DNA from: Ypsolopha sequella
Lineage: Eukaryota; Arthropoda; Insecta; Lepidoptera; Ypsolophidae
NCBI GenBank assembly: GCA_934047225.1
Contig: OW203993.1
Location: 28,720,069-28,784,068, forward strand
Reading direction: 5' to 3'
DNA: 64,000 nucleotides
A program made the translations under genes and the position numbers. The notes beneath the pieces are model-generated. The model ran no database searches and was not told the DNA's origin. It worked only from the letters and a program-made list of their open reading frames with translations. Below are positions 10,625 to 22,539 of the stretch, in pieces (positions within the stretch are counted from its first letter, which is position 1; each line of letters opens with the position of its first letter).

Positions 10625-11862
10625 TATCATGACATCGCAAACAGAGTACAGTTTGAATGAAAAAGAGAAAATAAACGTATTGTTAAAAGTTCAGTATGAT
10701 CAGAAGATCTCGTGGTCGCACAGGTCACATGTCACGGGTGAATGTGATAGCGACCGTTTTGAGAATTCGTCTCAATTTGTTTTTAGTTTAAGTGGACAGA
10801 ATATGTTTCGTATTAAGTGTTTTGTTAATTGAACATAAAGCATGTGTGCTCGTTTTAGTTGAATGAGATACTGCAAAATAAATTGTTGATGTGTCGAGTG
10901 ACTAGAAGCGAGTAAGCCTAACATTAGTGTAACGCAGCAACTACAGAGTGCCCGCTAGAGGAGTCGTGTCTCAAGTACTTCCGTTCCAAGTTAAATAGCA
11001 CAAAGATCAGGCGCGGGTACAGTGGGGGGGCAATGGGGGCGATTGCCCGTCTGGGCTGCGTTCAGTTTCAACGCCCAACGACGCCCGCCTAACACTGACA
11101 GCAGGATAGGAAATACAAATTCAACGTTTGCCAAAGAGATGGATGTTAGGCGGGTATCGCCCGACAATTAAACTGTACTAAGCTCAGAATTACAACCTAA
11201 CGGTTTAACCTTGACCAGTAGCAAAATGTTTTACTGTCATAAGCACGTTTTTAAGACAGACGAACAGAGCATTGTGCAAGTTTAACATGGATAACAAACA
11301 AAAATGTATAAAAATGAATACTGGTTAAAATCACACAAGAACTGAACCTGAGCCTACGAATAATAATTCTCTAGAATCGTAACTAAGCTCAAAAAATGTT
11401 TCCATGAAATAGAACCCGCGGAAGGCGGGGCTTAAAATAGGGACAGCGCGGCCCGCCAGTTTGTTATAACACATTGAGTCGTGTGCTTGTGCCGCGGAAA
11501 GTTTCGATTATGCATATTATTGTGTTTTTGCGCTATTTGATTTTACAAATACGCTTTTGTGTGCTGTAAAAGCCATACGGATATGAAAAATACTGGAATC
11601 ACCTTTCATAAGTAAATAAACATTTTGAAAACTATACTTGACGAATCTGGAAAGTGTTATGTTATGCTCGCTGCTAGCTCACCGCCATGTTGACAGTGCC
11701 GGCGACGACGTAACCTTGAGGCGACCAATCGCGTGCTAGCTTTGTCTATGAGAGTGTGTGGTGTTTTGTGATTGCACTAAGTTTGTTTGCGTAAATGCAA
11801 CCAACATCGAAACGGTAGTTGTAGGAGAGTTACTTTTCTAGAGAATTATTATTCGAAGACCT
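10625..11862. other. No gene; one small inverted repeat
   Basis: No recognisable coding frame. 11065-11098 (ending CCCGCCTAACA) and 11152-11183 (starting TGTTAGGCGGG) form an imperfect inverted repeat around a short spacer. Confidence 0.4.
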
Positions 11863-12190
11863 GTAGCCTAAGCATGAAAACATCTCTGAATCGTTTCGTT
11901 TGAAACTAAACTTAGGTTGCCATACGTAGCTGTTAGTTCCGCTACTGTCCGCTTGGAGCGGTTTCTCAGATTCCATACTACATATTTTGATGTCGTCGCG
12001 TAAACGTCTTTACTCGCCCAGATGAAGGCAGTCTAAATCTGCTGAAACTGGTCGGCTTTCCCGATCATAACACGTATTGAGTTGAGCCGTTTTTATATAA
12101 ATCATGAATTATCCTCAAGTCTCATTTAATTCTATATTTTGATGTAGTTTGAAACGCAACTATACGGAGATGTTTTCATGCTTAGGCTAC
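11863..12190. mobile_element. 328-bp inverted-repeat element
   Basis: Left GTAGCCTAAGCATGAAAACA and right complement TGTTTTCATGCTTAGGCTAC are perfect for about 24 bp, then diverge while still sharing a GTTTGAAAC motif. No coding capacity. A short internal motif (TGAAACTGGTCGGCT) also occurs at 52878. Confidence 0.8.
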
Positions 12191-12705
12191 TGAGCATAAT
12201 ATTGGATCCGCGCCTGCCAAAGATAAAATAGCAATATGGTGGTTATATAACTTGGAACTGATTGTGTCAGACCGAGCGGCAGTGCCTCTGTGACTTTTAA
12301 CTAAATTATAATGAACTATAGGTATATATGTATATTTTTACAAGCAAATTATGAATTTGACTCAAGGCAGGATTCCTAAACGAATTGAAGGATATTTTAT
12401 TAAATAGAGGTAAAATTTTACATAAGCTATGTATGAAATAGGTAACGATAACTTTACACGCCATCACAATACGGGGGGTGGTTGAAAAGTAATCTATCGT
12501 TTATATGTAAATACTTTAAAACTGGCTCTTATACTCCCTTAGTGTTTTTGACTACGTGCCAATAGTTCCACTGATGTAATTTCAACTTTTTCAAAGCCAG
12601 TGGCACACTTGATTCCGAATCAATAAAAAAATCAATTATTGATATCGTTAATTTAATATACAGACCGAGCTTACTACAAACAAAGCATACAGCCTTTTTA
12701 TCTAC

Positions 12706-12931
12706 GGTTACCAGATGACAGGAAATTTCCTGACATGGCAGGAGTTTTAGTCTCCCGACAGGAAATCAAGAAAAAATAGGATTTGTTAGGAATAAAAAAA
12801 GAATTAACAGATTATTAAATTTTCAAGTTGGAAAATCGCGCTGTCTCCGCATTGATTACGCGATTTTGATAAAACTTTTACGAAAATATCAGGAATATTG
12901 TCAGGAACTCACGTCACTGGATCTGGTAACC
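12706..12931. mobile_element. 226-bp inverted-repeat element
   Basis: Ends GGTTACCAGAT and ATCTGGTAACC, with subterminal TGACAGGAAATTTCCTGACA and TCAGGAATATTGTCAGGAAC. Typical of insect nonautonomous DNA transposons with short terminal repeats. Confidence 0.65.
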
Positions 12932-12939
12932 CTATTTAT

Positions 12940-13080
12940 AACTCGATCAAGAGCCGGAACAGGTCAGAGAAATTGGTATCGGTGAAACAGTTGGCATATA
13001 GTCAACAATAATCAAACGTGAGTGTAAAAGCCGCTATTTATAATGAATTAATGTGTGTCAGTTCACGCGAGTTTTATTAA
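12940..13080. repeat. Relative of the foldback repeat at 31556-31667
   Basis: Shares GTATCGGTGAAACAGTTGGC and ATATAGTCAACAA with 31596-31632, with weaker inverted ends (GATCAAGAGCCGG / AAAAGCCGC). Confidence 0.55.
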
Positions 13081-13364
13081 TTTTGTTTCCAGTTGAGTTA
13101 TTAAGTTGTGAAGGTTATTTTTTTTAGTCGGACCCGTATCCGTGTGTACAGACGCCAGCAGTTTAAGCTCCCTATTTGTAAACAATTCTAACCACTCGCC
13201 TCCATACTACAATTTGTACTGCGGTTCCGGTACAAATTACAGCAAATAAACTGTCGATTGAATGTTAAACGTCAGTCGCTTAGCACAAAGTGCATAACTT
13301 AACTTTGTATTTCTTGTTTGGAAATTAAAAATTAAAAAACATCTTAGTATGTAGCAGTTAACAA

Positions 13365-13531
13365 CAATAGTTCAGTATTAGTGAGGTTTATAAAGCATGA
13401 GTTTGAAATGTAATGCCCAATTCGTCATGATCTCGTCCAAAGTTAAAACAGCATTTTAAGTTGGATCGTGACTAATTGTATATACAATTTCAAACTCTTG
13501 CTTAATAAACCTCACTAATACTGAACTATTG
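13365..13531. mobile_element. 167-bp foldback element, family E
   Basis: Arms start CAATAGTTCAGTATTAGTGA and end TCACTAATACTGAACTATTG, pairing almost perfectly for about 50 bp. The central part (CATGATCTCGTCC) resembles the element at 16512-16680. Confidence 0.8.
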
Positions 13532-14319
13532 GCGTCAAATGGCACAGATCAAAAAGCTTTTCAATTTTAAATTTCTAAACAAGAAAAACCAAATTTAGGT
13601 TTGCACTTTGCGCTGACATTTAACCTAAATGCGCCACCGACGAAGTTGCTAGGAACTATTTCTGACATTTAATGCGAAAAGCGTGCTCTAATCCGAGATT
13701 CTCGCGCGTTTTGATTGACATCATATCACCGTTGACTGCGCACATTGCTAAAATGTTAGTTCACTGAAACTTCGTAGCTGCCTCCAGAGCCAAAAATGGC
13801 ACTAATAATGGTAAATCAAATAGGCACAAAACATATTTGACAGCCACATGTTCAGTGGTAATAGTATGAAGGTCAGTAATTCTAATGATCATGACGACAT
13901 AAATAAAAACTGCCAACAGGTAGCCTGTCTTGCTGGCGTCCGTACTTACCACAGGCACGTTATTTTCGGCCGCCCTCCGATATTTTTATCTCAAACACGT
14001 CACTCCCTGACGTTCGTATTAATATTGCTTTGTCTATTAATTTGAGAAGAAGGAATTGTTTTGTTTTAAATTTTAACATGTAAAATGTAATAATTCGGGG
14101 CTCCATCCCACGCGCACTTGTAGTTATGTAGATAATGAAGTGTTTTATTAAAACTGCAAATCTGAAACCATTACATTGCTCCCACGCACACGATAATAGA
14201 TGTCTGATACATTGATATGGGCACATTTTGTTGTATGGAGGCGTGTGGCTTTAACACCACGGAGCTACCTCGCCCCCGCTAACGTCTTGTCGCCCCGCGG
14301 GACGGTCGCACAATGTATG

Positions 14320-14811
14320 TACTACGTTTAGCGAGACGATGCAAAGCGGGTCATTCCCCCGACTGATACCTGCCGCCGCGCCACGACTCTCGACACCATT
14401 GACCTACTAACAAGTAGACATCGGATTTGCGCTCAAAAGTGTCCGAACCAAAAGAGTGTCAAAACCATTGAAAACTAAAAAAGCGTCTGAATCGCACGTC
14501 AATCAAAATTGAGCCATGCAGCAATGACATACGATTCAAATCAAAATGTTTTGTTTCTTAATATCTTGACACTTCACTAAGGACACTTTTTTTTATAAAT
14601 CTTGTACTAGACCCGAGGTCTAAGGTTTGTATGTCAATGTTCGACACGAAAGAAACCGCTGGCCTCTGACTGCTCGTGGCATGACTATCGCACCATGATA
14701 ATCATGTGTAGATACATTTTAGAACAGAAGTCATACATGTCGGAAGTATCGTTTTCTAAAATTACTGAAGGGTGAATGGACCGCTTTGCATCGTCTCGCT
14801 GCAGACAGTAT
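14320..14811. mobile_element. Inverted-repeat element, family D, copy 2
   Basis: Same ends as 5332-5599 (TACTACGTTTAGCGAGACGA ... TTTGCATCGTCTCGCT). About 240 extra internal bases (roughly 14400-14640) are absent from copy 1, so this copy is either longer or carries an insertion. Confidence 0.75.
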
Positions 14812-14917
14812 AGTGTCGACCAAGAACTTTATAATCTCTATTACTCATGATAATGAATTTCAGGGTAAAATTTTTGACGTGGCCTTGTTATAGATGTTAG
14901 TGCTTATAAGTTTCTTG

Positions 14918-14983
14918 GTGTCGCCCTACTGGCGTGACATACAAGTCACAGTGTCGCCCTGCTGGCGTGAAACACAAGTCACA
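14918..14983 (+). repeat. 33-bp tandem duplication
   Basis: Two units beginning GTGTCGCCCT and ending CAAGTCACA, differing at two bases. Confidence 0.8.
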
Positions 14984-15269
14984 GTTACCCTGTTAGTGTA
15001 CATTACTTGTTCTGTGTGGATGCAGCGCGCTGTGCGCTACTTTTATGTTATAGATATAATTTAATCTGTAAATATAGGATATGAAATAAATTTTACGACA
15101 TGATATTTTTTGTTTTATTAGCTATTTCCTATTTTTGGGATCGGTAACCGATTGGGAAACCGCGATAGCGTAGCTCGAAGTCTAATTCATCTCATTAAAT
15201 ATTCTAAGTACTTATTATTAAAGTGCATTATTACAAACTAGAAAAGATCATTCAGAAACAAATTTCAAG

Positions 15270-15668
15270 TTAAGGCGAATGAATACGCCAACTGCAATTT
15301 GGACCTGTCTTTGAAGGCCTACTCCTCCCACACGGGTGGTCCAAAAACTTTCATAAAAATATATGATAGGCATTATAGAGTCAAAAATAAATTTTAAGTT
15401 TCATAAACTTGTTTTTCTATTGTAAGTTTTGACAAAAAAAATCGAAATTCATCGAAAGTTTCACATGATTAACACAAGAATTCTTTTACTCCATCCAAAC
15501 GCCTAAAGCGATTTTAATTCTTATTTCACCAAATAATAGGAAATTTCTAGATCTAAAAAATTTAAGTTCAAATTTTTTTTTCCTTTCATGGCGTCCATGT
15601 GAAAAGTATTATTTTCTCCTATTTTGCGCTAGCCGGAGACGCAGTGGTTGTCGTAACAGACGCCTTAA
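15270..15668. mobile_element. TTAA-bordered element, family F, copy 1
   Basis: Ends TTAAGGCG ... CGCCTTAA. Inside, AAAGTATTATTTTCTCCTAT and GTCGTAACAG are shared with 32532-33004 and 33348-33822. The TTAA borders suggest piggyBac-type target choice. Confidence 0.7.
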
Positions 15669-15723
15669 CAAACATTTTCAAAAATCAGTTTGTTGTAGCG
15701 ATGACAGGCCCATCTGTTCCTTA

Positions 15724-16146
15724 CAGTGCGGTCCGAGGGGGGTCACAGGGGTCGTGACCCCCACAAAATCATCCACTTTAATTACAAAATTACCGCGCCT
15801 GGTTCCTTATGTTATGTGTGAAATTCGCAACGCGCTCGTCAACGAAATATATGGCGGGCCAAGTTGTTGCATTTTTGGCTATATTATTTACTGAAATAAA
15901 ACCATTAGTATGTATTTTCTGAATTTAAATCTGTAATTTATTGTGCAATATTACAAAATAACTATTGAATTATGGAATATTAAATAATTAATATAATACA
16001 AATTGCAATTAAATTAAACTTTCAAGTTAGCTGCGAAATTTCTAACAATACGAAAACGTCACTAGATTTTTGTTTGATGGTCGCTGGCGGGGTTTCAACG
16101 CTTCGTGGGCACCGATGGCCCGCGGGCCGTAGTTTTCCCATCCCTG
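15724..16146. mobile_element. Possible hAT-type nonautonomous element
   Basis: Starts CAGTGCGGTCCGAGG and ends GGCCCGCGGGCCGTAGTTTT then CCCATCCCTG. CAGNG/CNCTG-like ends and the GGCCCGCGGGCC subterminal motif are hAT-like. Target duplication not clear. Confidence 0.35.
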
Positions 16147-16217
16147 TCCTAGCTATTACTAGCTAGTCATATCAAGTAGTTCCGAAAATTCGGTGTCAGA
16201 GGTGAATTGTGAAATGC

Positions 16218-16497
16218 CAAGTCAGACAGTCCAAATTCCGTACCCCCGTGTTTCACCGACGATTATTACGTGTCAACATGAGTGATTGGTGGTGAACCCT
16301 ATCGCCGTGCTTCAGGCATAAATACACGCTTTTTAGGGTGTTCACGTTTCCTCACTATGTTTTCCTACACCGTTGAGCTGGTGGTATACAAATACACATA
16401 AATTCCGAAAAACTCATTTTGCATGCCCGACCAGGGACCGAACCTGGGTCTCAAGATTAAGAGGCCAGCGTTCCACCGCCTGAGCTATCGCCGCTTA
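16218..16497 (-). mobile_element. tRNA-derived SINE, near full length
   Basis: On the minus strand the head carries an A box (TAGCTCAGGCGG) and B box (GGTTCGGTCCC), then the body GAGTTTTTCGGAATTTATGT and the 3' part ending GTCGGTGAAACACGGGG. Same family as 2701 and 50760. Confidence 0.8.
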
Positions 16498-16511
16498 TTA
16501 GGGTTCCGTAT

Positions 16512-16680
16512 AAATCAACAGTTTGAAATAAAATGCACAATTAGTCACGATTTTGTCCAAACAAGCTAAAATGCTGTTTTAAAATTGTTCCGACAAAATC
16601 ATGGATAATTGTGGATTAAATGTCAATTTGTTGGTTCATGAACCTAAATTATATTGAACTATGGGCGTGGAACGAACCCT
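16512..16680. mobile_element. Foldback element related to 13365-13531
   Basis: Central inverted motif (GTCACGATTTTGTCC / GACAAAATCATGG) and the flank TATTGAACTATGGGCGT parallel family E. Arms are more diverged. Confidence 0.55.
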
Positions 16681-16772
16681 TACGTGGTTATCTTATAATG
16701 TGTAAATCAAAATGTTTCCAACGCCCAAAAGTCTGTGTATGTTAAATAAGGGGTGCTACAAAGGTATTCATT

Positions 16773-17100
16773 GGGGTCGTCCATTAATCACGTGAGGCTC
16801 GAAAGGGGGAAGGGGGTTCGGAAAAAATCACCAAATATCACTAGGGGAAGGGGGTTGTAATACCTTGATTGACCTTGACTCGACGTTGCTTAGAAATTAA
16901 AGACATTTATAGATATATTTAAGGATATAATTTAATTAAAAGATAATATTCTGAATTTTTTAATATACTTTGTACCAAAAAAATACACGTGATTTTGAGC
17001 AGGGGGGGCGGGGTAGTCTAAAACCTCAACACGTATCACCATGGGGGGAGGGGGTGGGGGGGTTAAAAGTAGCTAAAAAACATGATTAATGGACGGCCCC
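16773..17100. mobile_element. 328-bp GGGGYCGTCCATTAA-type inverted-repeat element
   Basis: Left GGGGTCGTCCATTAATCACG, right CATGATTAATGGACGGCCCC. Interior has two G-rich runs on the + strand. A common style of arthropod nonautonomous element. Confidence 0.8.
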
Positions 17101-17635
17101 TTTCCATCCTGTAATATATACTGATCAGGAGCGCTGGCAGTATTATCATCATGGGGGGTGCATCTACATTACCTGATATAATACTATTTGTGTCCTTATA
17201 ATTATGAGAAAAAGATAATACGTATGGGTATTTGAGTAACTTAAAGTTACGTTCTATTACAAATTGAATTCAAAAAAGTAAAATTTGATATTAAATATTT
17301 TGTGTATTTTTCTCCAAGAAGACAAGTGCACCCCCTGGCACCCCTCTCCCGGGGCCCGTCTGACCGGTCCTGATTAGATCTCCAGCGACTGATCCTTTGA
17401 TATTGAGCGGATAGCTAATAACGCGTCTTTCAGCGGAGCGCCCCGTGTGTGCCCCCTGTATTATGTGCCGTCTATATTTACTTACTTCAGTCAGTCTCGT
17501 GCAGACGCTTCTCTGTGTGCAACTGATGAGTTTCTGCAAAAGATCAGACTTGCTGGATGATACTCTGTACCTTGTCTTAGAGATAACTGCATGTAGTCTA
17601 TGACTGTACAATACAATAGATACAATATTTAAAAA
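17101..17635. other. No recognised feature
   Basis: No coding motif. The minus-strand frame at 17291-17611 shows no recognisable protein. Confidence 0.4.
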
Positions 17636-18575
17636 CCGGCCAAGTGCGAGTCAGAGTCGCATACAGGGTTCTGTACAAATACAAAAAATACAAAATTATT
17701 TATTTCTTTACACAATCATAGGTATTTGCAGGTTGTTGGAGCCTCCTTTTAAGTAAAATAATACCTGTAGTAGGAGACTCCGCTCTTCCATAGTGGACAG
17801 CAAACTTATGATTAGCTTAATTAATACAATATATGATTAGGTACTAATGTATGTGAATAAGTGAGGGATGGTGTGTATAGGTGTGACTGAGATTCCCTAG
17901 CCCTACGACCGAAGTCTGATCAGTCTGTATTGTGGATGATAAAAATTTAGCCATTTTTTTTGGTAAATTTCTCAACCACTTTATTTTTTCTGTAATCTTT
18001 ACGTAAACACATATTACCATGATTTTTTTTTTCAAATTTTTTGTTCACCAGTTTTGGAGATAAGGGGGGGGACATACAATTTTTTTGTGGTTTTTCAATG
18101 ATTTTTCGAAATAGATGCAAAATTTTTAAATAATGAAAATCTATATATTTTACAATGAGCTTTTTAATAGGAATTTGATACCCATGTTGTATTTGTACAA
18201 AATATTTTTTTAATTTATTTTAATACTTTTTTTATGCTTTTCATTTGTGCTCAATTTTTTTAATCGCTGTAGTTTTCCTGTGATTGGCCAGTTATGATCT
18301 AAAATCGAAATTTTTTTTCATATTTTTGTGTTTTTTTCAAGATTTCTCGAAACCATTGCCAGTTAATATATTAAAAGTATATATTTTTACAATCAGCTTT
18401 TTAATATCTACAATTTAATACCCATAATTGTATTTTAGGATAATGTTTTTTATTTTCCTCACTTTTGTTTTGGAAATATTTTGAACAGAACAATTTTAAA
18501 TTATTCATATTTTTTTTACACCGTGATATGTGAGCAAACTTCATGTCTTTATCTTTAAGGTGATTACCCACGCCA
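17636..18575 (+). repeat. Long AT-rich interspersed repeat, family G, copy 1
   Basis: Begins AACCGGCCAAGTGCGAGTCA, a motif widespread in insect repeats that usually leads to a GGGTTCCGTA end. Internal landmarks (TACGTAAACACATATTACCA, GTTTTGGAGATAAGGGGGGG, TTTAATACCCATAATTG) reappear inverted at 42201-42784 and 45250-45480. Contains two diverged internal units of about 230-260 bp. Confidence 0.7.
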
Positions 18576-19052
18576 ACGGCCTTGAGCAATCGGCCTCACC
18601 TCCGGGGAGTTACAGGCGCTGCTCCCCGCATGCCTCTGCGCAGACGCCCCGCGCCCCTCTACAAAGATCGCTAGCGTCGAAATGATTCACACCTCGTAGC
18701 GAGGTAGAAATAAATTTATGTAGCATTGTTTTATGCGTAAACCTATAACTATAACTTTTGTAGCTCAATAGGCTGTGGTGCTGTAACAGAGAGATGTGAC
18801 CATTCTGTTCCTACTACTACACAGTGATATTTTGGTAGTTTTGAAAACAAACTAGTGATTATAGTAATCGCGAACTAGTGGTGATAGCACTGAAATCGCG
18901 AAAATATATAAAACATATACAACAAAATCGGTTATGTGAGGATACCCGAAAGTGACCAAGTTGATATTGGGGTCAGACCTTTATAAATCTTGGGCTTGAG
19001 CGGTAACAGACGAGCGTCACTTTGCAGTTGGTAACCGTCAACAGTAAGCCCA

Positions 19053-19200
19053 CCATGAGTTTGGCACTCGATATACGTTAGCGACTGCGTAAAATATAAT
19101 GTATTGGAAATTCTGGTTCCTCTCGTATACCGCTAGAACCGCTAAACTCATACAAATGTTTTACGCTGTCGCTAACGTGCATCGAGTGCCAAACTCATGG
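19053..19200. mobile_element. 148-bp foldback element
   Basis: Arms CCATGAGTTTGGCACTCGAT and ATCGAGTGCCAAACTCATGG, extending through CGTTAGCGAC and the complementary GTCGCTAACG for about 44 bp. Confidence 0.85.
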
Positions 19201-19768
19201 TAGGCCAGAGGCACAGTATTATACTGTGCCAGAGGATTGAGGTAACTAATGTCGGAGGTAACCGTCTAATGATGGTAGCGTCAGCCGTCGTCGGTTGCAG
19301 TCAAACAATTTTTCATAAAAAGTGTCTGTTTTTATATTTGAATGATTTTTGAACGATAATGACGAAAAAATATATATATTGATAAAATATAATTTTGTTA
19401 CAATTTTTGTTAATTTCGGTGCTTTTAGAGACTTGAGTGGTATTTATCGGTTATTTGCGGGTCTCATAATAAAACCGATAGTATGTAATATATTTGGGTA
19501 CTCAGAAACGGTTTCAATGATGTTGATGCAACTTTTAGATTTTATTTTTATGAAGATTGTATTCGCACGTAAAATAAACAAAACACATATTTTTTTAATC
19601 TGTAAATTTTAATTATGTTACGTAATCTGTACCACAGTTTCACCTCGCTAACACTTGTAAGCTCTGATCTGCAGGTAAATCCTCAATTTGGTAAATATAT
19701 GTATATATTTTCTTGATCATGAGTCTTCTGCTTTTTATTTGTTCTTCACTTGAGATAAGTTAAATTTT

Positions 19769-20007
19769 TTGTTGTGCTCTTTGTTCTTCATTTTCTTGTT
19801 CTGTACTTCGTTTATTTCATTGTTCTGTACTGCGGTCTTCATTTTCTTGTTCTATTATATTGTTATACATTTTCTGTGTGTTTTCGTTTTTGTAATTTTT
19901 TTTTTCCTTTTGTTACTTTTTTTGTTGTGCACTTTGTTTTTCATTTTATTTTTCTGTACTGTGGTTTTCATTTTCTTGTTTTATATTTTGTAATACATTT
20001 GCTGTAA
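19769..20007. repeat. Pyrimidine-rich duplicated segment
   Basis: 19769-19886 and about 19923-20007 repeat the same pattern (TTCTGTACTG, GTTTTCATTTTCTTGTT). In the minus direction it reads as stop-interrupted Glu/Gln/Asn/Lys-rich runs, so it is not an intact coding exon. Long open frames on the + strand are low-complexity artefacts. Confidence 0.5.
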
Positions 20008-20023
20008 ATTAAAATGAATCTAC

Positions 20024-20140
20024 CAGAATCGAGTCTTTAATCGTCTTTTGTTCAGAGGCTGTCGGATCATTGTCTTTGCCGTTCATTTGTAATGCAATGA
20101 ATGAGCCTGGAGATGGTGGTGGTCCAAAAGATATTTTTCT
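20024..20140 (-). CDS. Candidate exon B of an unrecognised gene
   Basis: 117 nt, exactly 39 codons, between a strong acceptor (TGTTTTTCAG, 20150-20141) and a GT donor (CTG|GTAGAT at 20023). Encodes a product starting RKISFGPPPSPGSF and containing NGKDNDPTASEQKT. It aligns codon for codon with 20351-20467. Being symmetric (phase 0 both ends), it could be duplicated or skipped without shifting frame. I do not recognise the protein, which is polar and lysine/serine-rich. A remnant exon array of a decayed gene is the alternative. Confidence 0.4.
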
Positions 20141-20350
20141 CTGAAAAACATAATAAATAAGTTTGAATTTACCTAAGTACATAGTATAATTTTTAACCCA
20201 CTATAAATTATAAAATAATGCAAACCCATTAAAGAAAAATACTCAAGTTTCACAAACAAATATAAAACAGAATATTAATTCCTAAATATTTACCTAAATT
20301 CAAGGATATTACCACGTTATAAAAAAAGATTGGTAAATTCTCAAACCTAC

Positions 20351-20467
20351 CGGAATCGACTCTTCGATAGTCTTTTGTGCAGACATTGTTGGATCATTGT
20401 CTTTGCCTTCCATTTCTGAAGCAATGAATGAGCTTAGAGATTGTGGTGATCCAGACGATGCTTTTCT
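20351..20467 (-). CDS. Candidate exon A, duplicate of exon B
   Basis: Also 117 nt/39 codons (RKASSGSPQSLSSF ... EGKDNDPTMSAQKT), ending at a donor CCG|GTAGGT. The acceptor position equivalent to exon B reads GG instead of AG. The nearest AG would shift the start by two bases and break the frame, so this copy may no longer splice correctly. Confidence 0.38.
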
Positions 20468-20555
20468 CCAAGGAACATAACAAATAACGCTGAATATGTT
20501 TTAATACGGAATATAATTTTTTACGTACTAGGCTGTCGGGTGACAGTTGGTAACC

Positions 20556-21024
20556 CTATGTCATTAAATAACAAGATGTGACCAATTCGTAGTGGTGTAG
20601 AAAAAAAAACTACATCAAAATAAACAGAGTTGGCTCGACGCAACCTGAAAAATTTTGTAAAGTCAGCAAAAGCAGCACAATTTTATTGATTAAAAAAAAT
20701 CACATCATCAAGTATATATCATCGATAGAGCGTATAAAAGGTGCTAAAGAAAGCTTTTTTTCATATAAAAAGATATTCGATAAAATCAGGCTGATATTAG
20801 TACCAACATAGGACATGCAAACCTTATTTTTAAGCACCTTGTGATACGCTATACCGAACATAGTACTTGCTACTTATTGACGTAATTTTTGTCAGAAAAT
20901 TTGCGTTGTTTTTGCTGACTGTATAAAACGCTCTAGGTTGCGCCTAGCCAACCCGGTTTATTTTGATGTAGTTTTTTTTCTACATCACTACGAGTTGGTC
21001 ACATCTTGTTACTCGATGACATAG
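20556..21024. mobile_element. 469-bp element with ~90-bp terminal inverted repeats
   Basis: Left CTATGTCATTAAATAACAAG ... GACGCAACC and right GGTTGCGCCTAGCCAACC ... CTCGATGACATAG are complementary over about 90 bp with few mismatches. No coding capacity. Confidence 0.88.
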
Positions 21025-21361
21025 TGTTCCCGAATGTATTCTGACAGTCTACTATTCTATACCATAAATTGCCACCGAATGACGTTAGCGTCAGCCGTCG
21101 GTTGCAGTCGACCATACAACGCTGACAATACCATCAATCGAGTACAGTCGGCGCTGTTTGGCAGCGTCAGCGCGTCGAATGCAACCAATAGCTGACGCTC
21201 ACTACCATTGTTCGATGGTAGTCGATGGCTATCGCCAACATGGTTCGACATAAGCATGTGTACGGCTACCGTTTTGAAAGTGATGTTCGTTTGTTGGCAC
21301 TCTAAATATTTACAAAATTTCAATGACATTACATAATTTCAATGACAATGATATTTGATAG

Positions 21362-21443
21362 GTGGTAGAGCTGATGCTGGACTCGACTGTGGAGGTACCA
21401 CCATCTTATTTGGAGACCCCCTCGAAGTAATTCTGAGGAGAAT
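21362..21443 (+). mobile_element. RTE-tailed nonautonomous element, 5' piece of a split copy
   Basis: Matches the first ~80 bases of the copy at 31761-32118 (GCTGATGCTGGACTCGACTG, GGAGACCCCCTCGAAGTAAT). It continues at 22048 after an inserted LINE tail. Confidence 0.75.
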
Positions 21444-22047
21444 CTCACTGTAAAATTTCTGACTGTAAAAGGAAATAGACTATATGAGACAGGTAGGCAA
21501 AGATATATATGTTTTTCTTTTTTCATTAACCTGAATTCCTGCTGTCTTGTATTTTCTTATCCCTTGGTTAAAGTAGATATAAGTAATTTGATGTATAGTA
21601 TAAGTTTATGTTAAAAAAAAAAAAACATGATCTTGCCAAGTTTCTTGCCCGTTCTTCTTAGCAAGACTAATCGAATGGGCGGAGGTAGGCATGTATTTAT
21701 ATATGTAACCTATTACTATGTAGTATATAGGATGGGATTTGGTCGGCTGCCTGGATTCGTGCTGGGGGCTCGGTTGGTGATCATTGAACCTGTTCCTGGT
21801 CCCTGGCCGGGTGTCCGGTATGGGTTCGGGCGGTTGATTGGATTTCACCTTGTATAATAATATTTTACCTATAATTTTAATCGTATATATATTGCTACAT
21901 AAATTAAAAAAACATTTAATCTAAGTAGTTCATGTACATTTATTATTTTATTACATATATTTTTATAAGATTAAAATTTGACTTGTGAAACGTGTATTAT
22001 ATATACCTACTTTGCAAAATAAACTTTTTGAATTTGAATTTGAATTT
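21444..22047 (+). mobile_element. LINE 3' region inserted in the RTE-tailed element
   Basis: Contains ATCTTGCCAAGTTTCTTGCC and GACTAATCGAATGGGCGGAG, shared with 50527-50580, then a long AT-rich 3' UTR ending in (TTTGAA)n at about 22026-22047. GGAGA occurs at both junctions, a possible short target duplication. Confidence 0.65.
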
Positions 22048-22330
22048 GGAGAGTAAGATGACAGCTCACAGGCAAAAAACCAGGAGACCCACCATGCCTA
22101 GGACCAATGGATGGCGGTATATCCATCCCTTATAGCCGGGCCTTATATGGAACAGACTGGTAACGGGCAGCGGCGTCACTGGTGCGAGGGTTCCGGCACC
22201 GCGCTCATCAACCCCCTGCCCAGCGTGTGTGAGTATGGACAATTCTTCCTGGTTGACCACCGGGAATCACAAAGTCCTGAAACGGCTTATGTCCAGCAGT
22301 GGACGAACGAGGCTGATGGATGGATGGAAT
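22048..22330 (+). mobile_element. RTE-tailed nonautonomous element, 3' piece
   Basis: Continues from 21443: ACAGCTCACAGGCAAAAAAC, TTATATGGAACAGACTGGTA, and the tail TATGTCCAGCAGTGGACGAA followed by GGCTGATGGATGG. The tail matches the end of the RTE copies at 51745 and 60050. Short open frames here are not genes. Confidence 0.8.
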
Positions 22331-22375
22331 GACATTACAGGTTACATGCACAGATTATTTTGAATTAATATATTG

Positions 22376-22455
22376 TCAGGTCTTGGTCTTTTTTGCAGAT
22401 TTTGTCGGATTATTTTCTTTGCCTTCTGTTTCTGGTGGTCTCTTTTTAGATGCCC
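22376..22455 (-). CDS. Candidate exon C, diverged relative ending in a stop
   Basis: After an acceptor ATTTCAG (22462-22456) the frame homologous to exons A/B reads ASKKRPPETEGKENNPTKSA then KKTKT and TGA. The EGKENNPT segment matches EGKDNDPT of exon A at the nucleotide level. It ends in a stop rather than a donor. RTE-tailed and LINE insertions lie directly downstream in the minus direction. Confidence 0.33.
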
Positions 22456-22539
22456 CTGAAATAATATATCAACTATATGTATTATACCTACAATTCTAGT
22501 TATTCAACTATCTCTACATAATATTACAGGTATAAATAC

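Noticed and set aside
19769..20007. Two overlapping hydrophobic open frames (Phe/Leu-rich)
   Set aside because: Pyrimidine-rich low-complexity duplication; apparent membrane-protein composition follows from T-rich sequence.
22066..22332. Open frames of 64-73 codons, repeated at 31943-32170, 41302-41580 and 46170-46385
   Set aside because: They are readings through copies of the RTE-tailed nonautonomous element, in different frames and orientations.
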